Below, piece after piece: positions 24,257-36,963 of a DNA stretch of 64,000 nt. Source of the DNA: Brevipalpus yothersi (lineage: Eukaryota > Arthropoda > Arachnida > Trombidiformes > Tenuipalpidae); assembly GCA_003956705.1 (NCBI GenBank), contig QZCP01000839.1, positions 62,001 through 126,000 of the forward strand. The letters are read 5' to 3'. The notes under the pieces are model-generated. The model did no database searches. It had not been told where the DNA came from and worked only from the letters and a program-made list of their open reading frames with translations. Made by a program: the position numbers and the translations under genes. Position 1 is the first letter of the stretch. Each line of letters opens with the position of its first letter.

Positions 24257-27200
24257 TAATCTCAACATTTTCCTTGCCATCAGGCTGTTAGTGTGTATTT
24301 TATGTTTCGATCACTAAAATCGTAACTTACACACACACCAACATACACACAAACCAATTAACCTATTCTTCGAAGGAACAAGATTTCCAAGTTCATTGAC
24401 TTCCAGCAGCTAAATGAAGATGATCTCATTTTCCGGAGAAAGTTTTACTCTTCACTCAAAGCCAATCCGCTCGAATAATCCGTCCATAAAAGAGTACGAA
24501 TATTGATAACTTACCAATCCATCCCATGGTTCACCAGTTGTTGTCCAGAAAATTTTTGGTCTCCAGATTTTCTCTTCCATCACTAGAAGAGATGAACCCA
24601 AAGATAATAATAAGTTCAGGACCCAAATGAGAACCTCATGTCAGACTCGAAGTGATTATCGCCTCCGGCGAATAACCTGTTCTCTTCTGGTCCATAACGG
24701 TATTTGAGATCTTGTTTATATCCTGTATCCTGTATTTGTAGTGATTGGTTCGGAAAGCATCCCAAATGGAGGGATAAGTCGACGTTCATAAAAAGGGTCA
24801 GTGTGATATTCTGCTCATGGCTCTCCAAATCCGTTTCAGGCTGATCGTGTCTGATGCTCGAAGGCTTCAAACTATCTGATTTGCTCCGTTAAACTGCTTA
24901 TTAGGCAAAATACTCAAAAACTCTCATCTTGTTCACAATGTTGAATTTTCAAATATTATCAGAGTTTTTTGTCAAAAACTCGTAAAGTGTCCTATGGAAC
25001 AATTACATAGCTCCCCTTTTATTGTGATATTCCGAGATTCTATCGTATTTTAAATTGTTGAAATAAATTATAGATAAAACTAGAGGTTTCGCTCGCTTCC
25101 TCTTTGGCCTAATACAACATATGTAAGAACTCTGATAGATAATTTTCAGTAAGATTAACGAATGGAAGATCTAAAACTTTCGGAAATTGTGCTCAATTAT
25201 CTCGTTTTCTCTTTTTTCCTCCTGAAACGCTTCTTTTTTCGTTTCTTTTGATTTAATTTGACGGATTCAATCCATTACCTTCGTAGAATATTTCTCTTAT
25301 CAGGTCCTCTTTTGTTTGTGAGGCTCAATGTTTATAAGGCAGTGGAGGCAGTGATCAATTTTTTTCACATAATTTAAGACTTTTTTCCATCAAAACTTCG
25401 CTGCAAGTCCTTTCTAATGATTAAGAACTTTACAATTTTGGTGGAATGAAGGAGATAAAAAATAGCTGAATTTTGGAGAATCGAGCCAATAAAAATGGGT
25501 AAAATTCCATTGTGCATAATTCCTCAGGAGATGATTCTAATTGGTCAATCTTCAGAAATACAGGCATATTACATGCAAATCACATTAATGAGGTCAGTCT
25601 TAAATTCAATGAATTCTTAAAGTTGATTAGTAAGTCAGACGATGGCGCTTAAAGTCTCTTGAAATTTTGTCCTATCTTGAACAACTTTTGGTTCGAATTT
25701 TTTTCGCCAATTGATCTCTTTTGAAAGAAGTTCTAAATCGTGTTTTTAGAGAGGGTTGACCAGAGCAGAAGCACCTATGACGAATGTTACTATGAATGAA
25801 CTCGAATTTTTGCCGATATCCATGAAAATCTGACTCGGATTGATTTCGAGCGAAAATTTTTCTATTTCTAAGATTTCTCATGAAGAGAGCAATAATTTAT
25901 CAAATGGATAAGTTCCCTGGTATAACCATGAGAAACGATGAGGTATAGGAACTCTATTTCCCATGTCACAATCGAGGTGACAAGATGAATAGCGTACGGG
26001 AAATCGGGTAGGATTTCAATCCCACATTATCAAAATGATGTAATGCTACTAAAGAAAGACAGTTCGCCTCCACATCTCTGCCAATGCTAAAGATCTGGAG
26101 CTCGATAACACTCAGAAGATTGATAGTATGAAATGTATCAAAGTGTTGGGATAAAAAATTTAACGACACATTCATTTGTGTATGATACCTGTTATTCTCA
26201 AACTAAAGTTTTGCTGGACCTGGAGAATGAGTGTGAAATGATAGAAGACTAATGCTCGAGTTTTCCATGATGATATTGTGTGACTTCAGAGTCAAAGGCG
26301 ATAATCGAAAGTAATTGCCTGTATAGACAGGATATGATTGTAGCAAGCGGAAGTCAATTACTGTCCCAATAGTGGTCATCTTGTTGACTGACAAAAGTTA
26401 CTTTATTGACCATTCTGAACGATTCTATTGTTTTATAGATTGTCCGAACATTAACCAAAAGTAGAGCGAACATTACTCATACACCAAAAGTGGTTTCATC
26501 ATGCCTTTCGAGTTTCAACGAAACACACACACACACTCACACACACTGTTATTCATATTCATACGAATAAGTTGCAGTAACAATAATTGCCATTCTGGAG
26601 GAAGAGAAAAACAAGCAAACAAGCAAGCCCACAAGGCTATGAGAGCTGAAAGAAGAGCTCTCGAAAAAGTTTTAATATCTACATTCTCTGTATTCGGAAA
26701 CTTTCATGATTTTCGTGAAACCAGAATCTCAAGAATACTCTTAACTCTCAAGACCGGTCCTTTGTAACATGTAATACACAGTATACAAGACACAGATGAA
26801 AGCGGTTGATGGAAGATATGAGTGTGTGTGTTTGGATTCTTGGCCATATTTCAATTTTTCTATCAAACACGAATCTTCTTCTTCGTTATGCTCATGGCCA
26901 CAAGATCTCGATTGGCTTGTTATCATCATATAACTCGCCTGACCACTGGTTGTTTCTCACTAAGTCTCGCCGAATTGCATAAACGTGAGCCTCTTATACA
27001 ATGTACAATGTAAAGCTCAAGAGGCGAAGTGATACTAGCAATTATCCTGTATTTCATGTTCAAGAAAAAGAGATAGAGAAAATAGTGGATAAGATTAGCA
27101 GGGAAGAGAAGGAAAATCCCATGTTGGCAACACAATTTCACAAGAGGTATTATTGAACTCATCAACTGATGAAACGAAGGCCGGTGGAAACTGATAGTTT

Positions 27201-28605
27201 TCGTGTCTCGAAAGTTTTAGCCTCTCTATGCAGGTAAATGCAAATAGAAGAAGAAATTTGAGCGGAAAAACTTGTATTCAGAGAGGTTCTTTGTGTGTGA
27301 GGAATATTTTCTGCCTTCTCTGTGATTTCTTTGTTTAATTTTTTCACGAACTACATGATTTGAGAGATAAAAAATCGTAACTTATTTCGCAATCCTTCTA
27401 CTTGGTTTTATCTCACAGCCCACGATATAGCTTGAAAGATTCAGTTTTTTTAGTTTTGAGTCTGAGAGCTTAAAAAAAAGAAATTATTCCTATGGATTCT
27501 CTTGCAGGATTTTTTGCCCAAGAACGAAGCATGAGATTGATTATTTCATGGTTCAAGCTCAATATCACTGAAAAAGTACCCATATAGGTTGCATGTATCC
27601 AAAAATCCCTAAAATGGAAGAAAACCTGACAATATACCTCGAATATCCCACAACGTGAAGTGTATTGCAGTCACCGATGGTAAACGCATAAATTTTTCCT
27701 CAAAATTCTTCCATACTGAAGGACAATGGAGTGTAAATGTTTTCTCTCAAACTTTTTCATTTACGGCTGATTATGAGTGTTTTTGGAAAAACATTAGTGA
27801 AGATGATCAAAAATAAGTGATTACTATGAACAAAATCATTCTTGACAGGAAAAATGTGGAAGAAAATCTGAAAAATCGTGAGTATAGACTCTGATCGTCA
27901 TAGAGAAAAAAGCTTAACGGGGTTTCTTGACGAATTGGAAATCATATTCTCATCAGTAGCATTTCGAGGCGTTTTCGTTGAATAGATGCAAATGATGGAT
28001 GACGATGATGATGTGATGTTTAAATCTTCAAATGGTTAATACATCTCCCTCACATATTCCTCGAGAAGAGATTATCTGATTTAATTGATACACCATGATA
28101 TCATCGAAGCTCAAGATAGAAACTGAGAAGCCAAGGCTCCGAATGTAACGAATGTATACGCATATCTTTGACCTCTGAGCAAAATGCTTGGGATCCTCTT
28201 CCTTTCACTCCTACGGGAATCCAATCGTGTTTCCGAAACGTCGACTCGAAATGCATATATGATAATATTTCTCAACTTGTATTCCATGGTTGATCCTAAC
28301 TCATTCGTTTCTTCCAAAATGATAATGATGATGATAGTTTCATCGATCCTCTTTATTGCTCTTCCTTTCGGAAGAGGAATGGTGGAAAATGATGGTCAAA
28401 CTAATTTGGGCGACGATTACAAACAACAAACAGGCCGCCAACACGAGCTCGGTCCTTCGCACAGGGACACGTGAAATGAATGCATTCATAAATTTTGTGA
28501 GCAATTATGTAAGTTATTCCAATTTTCACGTGTGTATGTATATTTGTGCATTTGTCGACTAATTTGCAGCATACCTTACAAATAGCTAACAGCTCGAAAC
28601 CCACA

Positions 28606-28610
<5 letters not shown>

Positions 28611-28669
<59 letters not shown>
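28611..28669. repeat. TC microsatellite, about 29 units
   Basis: Pure CT/TC dinucleotide run in the gene-poor region. The overlapping LS- or ER-repeat open frames in this interval are artefacts of the repeat. Confidence 0.95.
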
Positions 28670-28671
<2 letters not shown>

Positions 28672-29263
28672 GATCTTGGAATGCGAGACAGAAAGAAAGA
28701 AAAATATTTTTCACCTGAAACAATACTCATATCCTCATTTGTATTTATAAGTGGAGATGACTTGATGGCATCTTCTTAAATGATCTTTTTTTTCCTTCTA
28801 CCTCCCTCTCTAATTCACTGTTCAAAATCGGAATACATGCTGTTCATTTATCAAAAATGAAGAATTACAATCGCTTTCAATCGATAATGATGCACACACA
28901 CACACTGCCCGATGCTTCCTCGGTTGATGACCTGAATATTGCTTATTGATTGAGATTTATTTCTTCTTCTTATTCTTATTCTACCATCTCGAATTCAACA
29001 TTACCACCACCATTACCAGTGGGCCGATGGATCAGCACGTAGGAGGTAGCTCTTGGCTTTGACAAGTTCAAAGTCGCGAGATATAATAATGACAATTGAG
29101 AACGTAAACAGACATGCAACGAAGACAACTCATCATTGCGTCGAATAATGTAAACATTAAAAGAAGAAGAAGAAGGTGAATGAATGAAAAAAAGATGAGA
29201 CTTAAATCTTCTTTCCATTCATTAATCGAAAGCATGCTGTTCGTCAGACGCTCTGGTTTCAGG

Positions 29264-29265
<2 letters not shown>

Positions 29266-29300
<35 letters not shown>
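29266..29300. repeat. TC microsatellite, about 17 units
   Basis: Second TC run about 600 bp from the previous one, same orientation. Confidence 0.95.
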
Positions 29301-29303
<3 letters not shown>

Positions 29304-30640
29304 CTCCATCTTCATTCATTCACTCGGATAACCTTCACGTAGTGGACAAGAAGGAGAAGAAGATGATGTTGAAAAAAAAAATGAAAGTGGACTTTGGGAT
29401 TGGCATGCCAAGGTGCTGGCCAGTAGAGTGGTCATTTCCTCACATTGCGAGCAAATTTTTTTGTGGAAACAATAGCCTTCAAAATTTGAACATCAAAATC
29501 ATCAAACGGCCCATCGTTCTATGAGTTGCAATAGTGGGAGAGAGGAAGAAAGAGAAAGTGAAAGTAAAAATGTGTGTGTATATTCATGTATCTGACCAAA
29601 ATGAATTGATGCATACCATGCTCATGAGGCAACTTCTCTCTTGAAAGATAGAATAAAGAAGATGGCTTTTACTCTCCTTATTACTCTTATTATTCTTCTA
29701 TTTTTCTGCTCATCTTCACATCTGTCATGAAGTCATTTCAGGCGGAAGCTCTCTTGCTCTTGCTACGTTATGTTGGAACGTTGAAACGTGATTTTTTCAT
29801 GCTTGATCAACGAAAATTTTTACCGCGTTCCCACGTTTTTTGGCTACCAATAGTATTGCATTTGCCATCAAAAAATTAAATTCCGTCCATACCGTGACCA
29901 GGAACGGTAAGAATGGCCGATTCTAGCCCAGTAGCTATTCGAGAATTCAAATGGCTGATTTTCTTCTCTTACCATCCGAAAAGTCGTCCCTCTATTAGCA
30001 CAAAAGCTGCTTCATCAAGATCAGATTGAATATATATTTATATATATGATTGGAATTCAGGATGAAAAATTTGAGAAGAAGTTCTATCAGCAACAATTGG
30101 GTGGCTAATGTAGACGCTGATTTCCGGAAAGGTTTTCGATTTCAAAAAGATCATTCAGATCTTGAATCGACTAGCTTAACTGTTTGACTGACCATAATCT
30201 TCATTTATCAATCCTTTCATAGTCTAGCCAAAATTTCGTGGAATAATCGGAAAGCTTTGATTAATCATATGTATGATCTGAGTGCATAATTTTTCAATCT
30301 CATAATCCAGGCCCATACATCACGAAGTGCACACACATACAATCAGGTGTTGTTCTTTTCATGAATATTTTTCCCAAAAAATCAGCTTGTTCATTTTTAT
30401 CAAATTGAAAATTTGTTTGAAAACAAAAGTACACTTCAATTACAATAGATATGGAAAAAAGTGTCTACATTGAAAGAAAAATAATCCGATCAATTGTGTG
30501 ATCGAAGTTACTTATGAGTTAAGAACAAACACATACATCACTAAAAAGCACTTCTTGAGAGCTGAATCAAGAATATGCAAAGTTTAGATGGTCTAAAAAA
30601 TTATCAGACCCTGGCTCTCGATCTCTTATTATTTCTCTCT

Positions 30641-32106
30641 TCAAGATCGATACTGATTCCATTGGCGACGATTGGTATTGGCAGAGGATTGATACTGTAC
30701 TTGTTTGGCAGGAACCTCCTGATAATATACATGGGATGGCTCATAGTTATAATCCTCTTCTCCAGTTGATTGAACAATTGGTCGAGGAGCTGGCTTAGGA
30801 CGAGGAATTGAAGTTTTGCTTGGTCGAGGTCGAGGAGCTGGAACCTGAGGTTGTGGCTGTAGAAGAAAATTAAAGATATCCATCAAAGTTCTAAAACTTG
30901 AAAAATTTCACCGAGACCAGGTCATTAAATTGATTTCAAAATTTTACCTGATATACTGGGGCTGGACGAGGAGCTGGTCGAGGTCGTGGGGCAACTGGTG
31001 CCTGAGGTACATAGGCTGGTGCTACTGGTCTTTGAACAGGCCTTGGTGCTGGAGCTGGTCGATAGCTGTGAGAGAATATATTATATCATGTTAATCGAGT
31101 TATTCCTAAGCTAATAGGAGAATTCTTTCTTGTTAAAATATGAGAGCTAATTTGAAGTTTATGCTTCAACTAGACCATAAAGCTCTGAAGTTCAGTGATC
31201 AATTCTCAACTCACCTGGGCACTGGTGCTGGACGAGGGATGTTAACTTTTCCTGGAGCAGGTCGTGGACGAGGTGCTACTGGGATAGCTTGAACTCCTTC
31301 ATCTGATGGAGAAAAGAGATAGTTTTCGAGGGAATCAAGTGATGGAAGTTGCGAGAGAATATTCTACTCACCATAACCGCCTGTTGGGTATTGGGCTTGT
31401 GGTTGAGGACGAGGACGAGGGGCTTGTGGTCTTCGTTGGGGTTGTGGTGCTGGGACTGGGGCTTGTGGAATTGGTCGTGGTCGCTGGGGTGCTGGAGCTC
31501 CACCGGGTGCTGGCTCAGCACCAGGCTTTCCTATAAGTTCGGAATATATGGGTTTAAGATTGGCAAAAAATCCTCAAGAATCAATGGATTTTAAATTTTA
31601 AATTCCTCAAAAGTGGATTTTCTCAAGGGATCAATATCTCAGCGAATATCTTGAAAAATAAATGCTCTCATAATCTTACCTAATTCTTCATTGGTACCAT
31701 AGAAGCTTGGAGAAGCGTTACAGTCAACGTTTTGTGGATGATCGCAGGAAAGAATTTCTTGGTTGAAAACGGTTCCAGTACCACATAGGAAACTTTCCTT
31801 TCGTCCATTGAAACACATGTGATAGACTGTACATCCAACTTCCATATCGGCATACATTCCTGGATCATATGGTTTACCTTCGCAAGAGAAGCTAGTCTGC
31901 GGTACAACTGCTGGCGGTTCTGGTGCTCCTTCAGGCTCTTCGACACTATTTCCCTGTCCAGCTACTCCTTCCTCTTGATATTGTCCAGACTCTTGGTTAT
32001 CATAACCTTGATTTTGATTTTGTTGTTCAAATCTACCTCCTTTGTAGGATTGACAATGGGCCGTGAGGGCAATAAATAAAAGAAGAAACGAGGTCTTGAT
32101 GAGCAT
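30641..32106 (-). CDS. Secreted protein with one peritrophin-A chitin-binding domain and a proline-rich tail
   Basis: Five exons on the minus strand: 32106-31680, 31530-31372, 31302-31215, 31065-30948 and 30856-30641, 335 residues. ATG 32106 gives a clear signal peptide (MLIKTSFLLLFIALTAHC). A Gln/Asn/Gly/Glu-rich linker follows, then one chitin-binding type 2 domain at about residues 70-130 with the six cysteines in CEGKPY, GCTVYHMC, SFLC, LSCDH and VDC order, all present. Residues from about 145 are a low-complexity tail of PRPRPAP-type units spread over four exons, ending in a Tyr/Gln-rich stretch. One-domain peritrophin-like proteins of arthropods (CPAP1 type) bind chitin in cuticle or tracheal lining; the Pro-rich tail may cross-link matrix. 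Family assignment is firm, tissue and role are inferred. An ATG-less frame upstream of 32106 starts with GTG and is rejected. Confidence 0.85.
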
Positions 32107-32426
32107 TTTGGTGATGAGCAATTGATACACACACAAACACTATGATAAATCGAAAAAAATTAATGCACACAGACAATGGATTGCCAATAGGCACTAGAAG
32201 TTGATAATGTAAAAGGTAAGGCACAGGAAAAGAAAAATTGAAAGTAAAATGAACTAACACTCAAGTACGATAGTTTTGTAATGAATCGATGAAAATTTTC
32301 AGTCCATGACCAGTTGAATGTGAAGTGAGCGAATTAAATGAAAGTTCGCTGGTAAAGATGGCTCATGTCGTTGGAGCTCAGGAAAGGCGGGAAGAGAAGA
32401 CGTGCCCACACTTCGGGACTGGTTTA

Positions 32427-32429
<3 letters not shown>

Positions 32430-32500
<71 letters not shown>
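32430..32500. repeat. TC microsatellite, about 35 units
   Basis: Pure TC tract some 320 bp upstream of the chitin-binding protein start codon, so inside its likely promoter region. Confidence 0.95.
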
Positions 32501-32502
<2 letters not shown>

Positions 32503-32803
32503 TCCCAAATTTCCTTCCCTAAAACCTGGGTTTTGCCTCCCTTATTTTGGTCGAATGCTGAATACTGTAGAGTTGTTTGATGTAAGAAGAAGAAGAGAAT
32601 CAGAATCTTTCAAGAAGAATACTTCTACTCAGAACCGCATGATTTGAGGGAGAAAAAGAGAAGACTCTTTATCGTCACCATCTTGCTTTCGGGAAAGAGA
32701 GAGAGGGAGAGAGAATATCCATCCTCTTCAGGCACGTTACAGGCAACAATCGAACCCGATTGTAGTCGTGAGGCTCGAAAAATAATGGTGTGTGTGAGTG
32801 TAT

Positions 32804-32809
<6 letters not shown>

Positions 32810-32850
<41 letters not shown>
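32810..32850. repeat. GA microsatellite, about 20 units
   Basis: GA tract in the opposite strand sense to the TC tract at 32430-32500, so the two are complementary inverted copies about 310 bp apart. Confidence 0.95.
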
Positions 32851-32855
<5 letters not shown>

Positions 32856-34186
32856 ATGAAAATGAAAGTTAAATTGAAAGTGAAAGTGAAAGGAAGACAG
32901 TTGAACATTAGAAATCCACCAATACTACATTATCTAAACATTTTCTTTCTTTCTCTCTCTCTCTCTCCCTCCGATAACAATGATTATCCTGATTATCAAA
33001 TCAAAAAATTTTGTACAAAAATCATAATTTGACCACAAAAAATTGGTACTACAATGTGTATACTGGATGGGTGAAAGGGGCCTCAGGACGCGCTTCGATC
33101 TGTAACACGGAATCGAATCAATCGAACACGAGAATATCACCTCTCTCTCTTTCTCTCTCTCTCTTCTCTCCCTTTCACTTTCTAATTCTCAATCAAATGG
33201 CAACACATGACCAATTGGAGTGAATAATTTGGCAATATTGATCCTCATACTTACATACAGGTACACACATAATTGCAATCTCCAGTATAGAATGACGATT
33301 CAGACTGAGGCCGGTCAATCATTTGCATTGTCGTTACTATCATCATCCGTTCAATGAAGGGCAGGGTTGAGGAGAGAACGTTAGCCTCATCATGATGATG
33401 ACATCAATCGGGGCCATAATTCAACGAGATAGATTAGATGATAGGAGATATTGGTTTAAGGAGAAAATGTTTCGAATGCATGTGAGTGGAAAACATTACA
33501 TCGTGTACATGAAATGTTAGCAATGTCCTTGATTTAAAATTCAGAACAGCTTCGAATTGAAAATAGACTTTTATCGTACAGTTAAGGTTCAGTAAGAGAG
33601 CGTGTTTTTTGGCTGCAGAATTGTGAGATGTTGGCTATGATTGTGGATGATTGTGGATGATGCTAGAATAAGAACGAGAATGGGACGGTGCTGATTTTAA
33701 TTGTCAGCCACAATATGATTCTTGGTATGCTCACCGTTTCATACTTATCATAGAAGGCGAGGTGTGTGTATATATATATTGGAAGATGATAATGAAAGAA
33801 GACCTTAGCTATTCTCTCCCACACGGTCATACCATGACGATATGTACATGTAGCTGTGTGTGTGTGTGTGTGCGTATGATTTTCATCAGCCCAACGTGCA
33901 GTGTTTTCTTATTTGGAATTTGAAATAATATTTTCGTTCCAGCATGTGTTTTCACGGCTGATGTGGGTAAAGTGTATTTCAGCCGAAATGGTTATCTGTT
34001 GTGGCTTACCAGGGTTGATGTTGGGGGTGAAATCTCTCTCTCTCTCTCTCTTTCTCGATTCAGTGATCTGTTGGTGGATCATCGCGAATTATTCAGTCAA
34101 ATAAGCGCTTCAAACAAAGGTTCCATCAAGAAAATTGAAATGAGATATTCCAGCTCAGAACTTTGAAGAGAGATCATTTAAATTCG

Positions 34187-34191
<5 letters not shown>

Positions 34192-34252
<61 letters not shown>

Positions 34253-34278
34253 GATCGCTTGCTGATAGTAGGAAGTGA

Positions 34279-34338
<60 letters not shown>
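34192..34338. repeat. Inverted TC / GA microsatellite pair
   Basis: A TC tract (34192-34248) is followed after about 34 bp by a GA tract (34282 to about 34330, with GAAA interruptions at the end). Because GA is the reverse complement of TC, a single strand could fold into a hairpin with a stem of up to about 45 bp. Confidence 0.9.
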
Positions 34339-34339
<1 letters not shown>

Positions 34340-35563
34340 GATTTTTGTCCAGCCAATCTTATTATATCGAACGTGTCAGAACACACACTCACACACAGAG
34401 TATGAGAGAAGGTGAATAATATCTGATTAAAGTGAGCAAATTAATAGCTGGAATGGACTTTAATTGTCTGGGAGAAGAGATGCTCGAGTTTCCTCGGCAT
34501 TTGGCCCAGTCAAGAGAGAGAGAGAGTGATACATGATGATATACACGATGATGTAGAGCTACTATCGAGAGAGAAGCGAAATACTGATTCATGCTGACGA
34601 AGATGAGGACTTTCGACCCACTCGAGAACATAATCGTTCTGCTGAAATTTCAGCAACAACAGTCGGTTGTTTTCGATTGTGGGATCATCATCACTCGTTC
34701 TGAGAAGAAGAGAGAGAGAAAGAGAGAGATGGACATATATATTCATTATGTAGAATGATAAAAAAATTGTCCGAATTCGAATGAACGACCGCTCGACGTG
34801 GACTCGTGGACTTGGACCTGTTTGGATTGGAAAAAGATTTCAAGTCACAAAGGCAAGTCCAAGTAATCATGGTGACTGATGGAAAAGCCTCTCAAGCCTT
34901 CCCAATTGTTTTTCCCGTTATTTTTCCCACCCATTTTTCGTTTTGATTTTATTTGGCGCTCTTTTTTCTACCTTCCCCTTTTCTTTCACTACCATACCGA
35001 ACATTCCATTTGCCACTTGTGCGAATACATGTGAGTGTGTGTGTGTGTCTTCCTTCATCAACCGAGCAATTCAACAATGATTAAGTGTTGGTAAAATGCA
35101 CATCATACACACAATTAATGCTGATTAGCTTGTGAATTGGACAATCCTCGCTGTTTGCGACTCATCTAATAGAAATAGTATAAGATGGCCTCTAGTCGAA
35201 AAGGCATTCATCTTTACATAACACGTTATTGGCACGTTGCTTCGGGGCCTTTTCAATTTTACTTGTGTATATCCCTCGATATACACGTTCTAGCGTTTGA
35301 TGTTATTTTGCGAAACAATCAGAAAAGGTTTATATGAGAAGAGAAGATTAAATAAAGAAGTACTCAAATTAATCGATTCTTTCTCATTAGCATACCATTT
35401 TTAAGTGACTTTCATTCACAATTCAACCGATTCATTATGTAATGTGCGTTTAATGGACACCTTGAATCCAGCATTTTAGATACTGATTGTTATACCTCAC
35501 TTTGACGAGGGACACTGAAGATCAGCTTCAAAATATAGCCCCCTTCAGCAACCATGGTCAGAT

Positions 35564-35603
35564 AATTTGAATTCGAATTTAAATCCAAATTCGAATTCAA
35601 ATT
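35564..35603. repeat. Perfect 17-bp inverted repeat with 6-bp loop
   Basis: The left arm AATTTGAATTCGAATTT (35564-35580) and right arm AAATTCGAATTCAAATT (35587-35603) are exact reverse complements, separated by AAATCC. No gene is adjacent. Confidence 0.95.
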
Positions 35604-36204
35604 GGAATTGAACTCCCCTGACTGAGCACATCCAACAAACTCATCGTTTCCACACTTTCTTAATCACCATAATCATTCATCTGGCTTAAAATATTTATAC
35701 ATACACACACATACCGATAATCGCGTCGATCTCTTTTCGTGAATCAGATTATTGGCGTGCAGGTCAAAATTTGAGAAAGGCTCGATTTTGGCCGATTTTG
35801 CGAGAGAGAATGAGAAAGATGTTCTTTCAAACGATCTGATTCTAAACACAATGATGAACGATGCTTGAGGGTGGAAAGAAAGAAAAGATGAGAGAAAGAG
35901 AAAGTTTTTGATAATCATTGGATTTGAAGACTGATCACTTACATTCGTCTTATGTTGTTCCATGGTACACTTGAGTCACGTATTGGGAGTCTCCTCTCTC
36001 TCTCCACCTCTACATATCTTCCCGGTTGTTTTATTCGTTCAAGAAAAATAACTGGATTATGCATGCAATTCATCTATAATACTCATCATTCTTCCCATAC
36101 ACACAATATTCAGTCTATATCTCGCCTCTTAATCAACAAGGTCGATAAAGGTCTAACGAGAAGAAGATAGAATCGGTGCCGTTTCATGGCGTGCAATCGA
36201 GATG

Positions 36205-36208
<4 letters not shown>

Positions 36209-36251
<43 letters not shown>

Positions 36252-36529
36252 NNNNNNNNNNNNNNNNNNNNNNNNNNNNNNNNNNNNNNNNNNNNNNNNN
36301 NNNNNNNNNNNNNNNNNNNNNNNNNNNNNNNNNNNNNNNNNNNNNNNNNNNNNNNNNNNNNNNNNNNNNNNNNNNNNNNNNNNNNNNNNNNNNNNNNNNN
36401 NNNNNNNNNNNNNNNNNNNNNNNNNNNNNNNNNNNNNNNNNNNNNNNNNNNNNNNNNNNNNNNNNNNNNNNNNNNNNNNNNNNNNNNNNNNNNNNNNNNN
36501 NNNNNNNNNNNNNNNNNNNNNNNNNNNNN

Positions 36530-36570
<41 letters not shown>
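36209..36570. repeat. GA microsatellite interrupted by an assembly gap
   Basis: GA runs at 36209-36251 and 36530-36570 flank a stretch of N. Both flanks have the same orientation, so the gap is probably unresolved GA tract, perhaps with other sequence inside. Confidence 0.9.
36252..36529. other. Assembly gap (278 N)
   Basis: 278 undetermined bases. Its given size need not reflect the real length. Confidence 0.99.
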
Positions 36571-36574
<4 letters not shown>

Positions 36575-36956
36575 GATGAGAAAAGAATGAAGAAAAATCC
36601 AAGGGAAAAACAATCCCTTGCCGAAAGCAAGCACTTAGCATTTCAAGATCAACACGTCAATCTATTCACGTTAAGATGATCAACTGATGATATTCATAGT
36701 TGAACATCAATATGCTAATGTATTTACCAAAAACATTTTCCCATACCTTCACAATGAGACATCTCAAAGAGACTTGACTCAGCCGAAAACATTGTTCCTT
36801 TGAAGAATTTTTCCAAATTTTCCAAATTTTTTAGCAATTTTAAACGGAAGAATCAAGAATTTGACCTCATCAGCCAACAAAATCGAATATTGTGATGATA
36901 AAAGAATTTTCCTTGCATGACATGTTTATCGATGATCAATTCTGTTTCCTGTCTAG

Positions 36957-36963
36957 TATAAAA
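36957..36963 (+). promoter_or_regulatory. Isolated TATA-box-like element
   Basis: TATAAAA followed by GAGTGACTC. A TCATCCATCAATTC segment 30-45 bp downstream could be an initiator. No coding exon could be found downstream on the plus strand, so this is only a candidate. Confidence 0.25.

Larger units (their letters stand above)
24257..30640. other. Gene-poor intergenic region, about 6.4 kb
   Basis: I read both strands and found no exon chain or homologue. Content is AT-rich with CA runs (24330-24352, 26524-26547, 28893-28906) and TC microsatellites at 28611-28669 and 29266-29300. Short open frames (for example 24616-24870 minus, 26501-26767 plus, 28184-28474 plus, 29180-29524 plus) lack splice context and family motifs, and several are produced by the microsatellites themselves. 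It may contain UTRs, enhancers or non-coding transcripts that cannot be recognised by eye. Confidence 0.4.

Noticed and set aside
26501..26767. Plus-strand frame with a KQANKQAHKAMRAERRALEK stretch, reminiscent of a G-alpha N-terminal helix
   Set aside because: The neighbouring sequence lacks the P-loop that should follow, and no good donor site follows the helix. Probably chance in an A-rich, charged frame.
28184..28474. Plus-strand frame with hydrophobic segments in the gene-poor region
   Set aside because: Overlaps frames on the other strand, ends without splice site, and shows no family motif; hydrophobic runs are common in AT-rich translations.
32700..32800. tRNA-like B-box (GGGTTCGATT on the minus strand)
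   Set aside because: The flanking bases do not form a T-stem, and no A-box or acceptor stem pairing is present.
36110..36679. Several long frames crossing the N gap
   Set aside because: They exist only because the gap is read as unknown residues and the flanks are GA repeats. Not genes.
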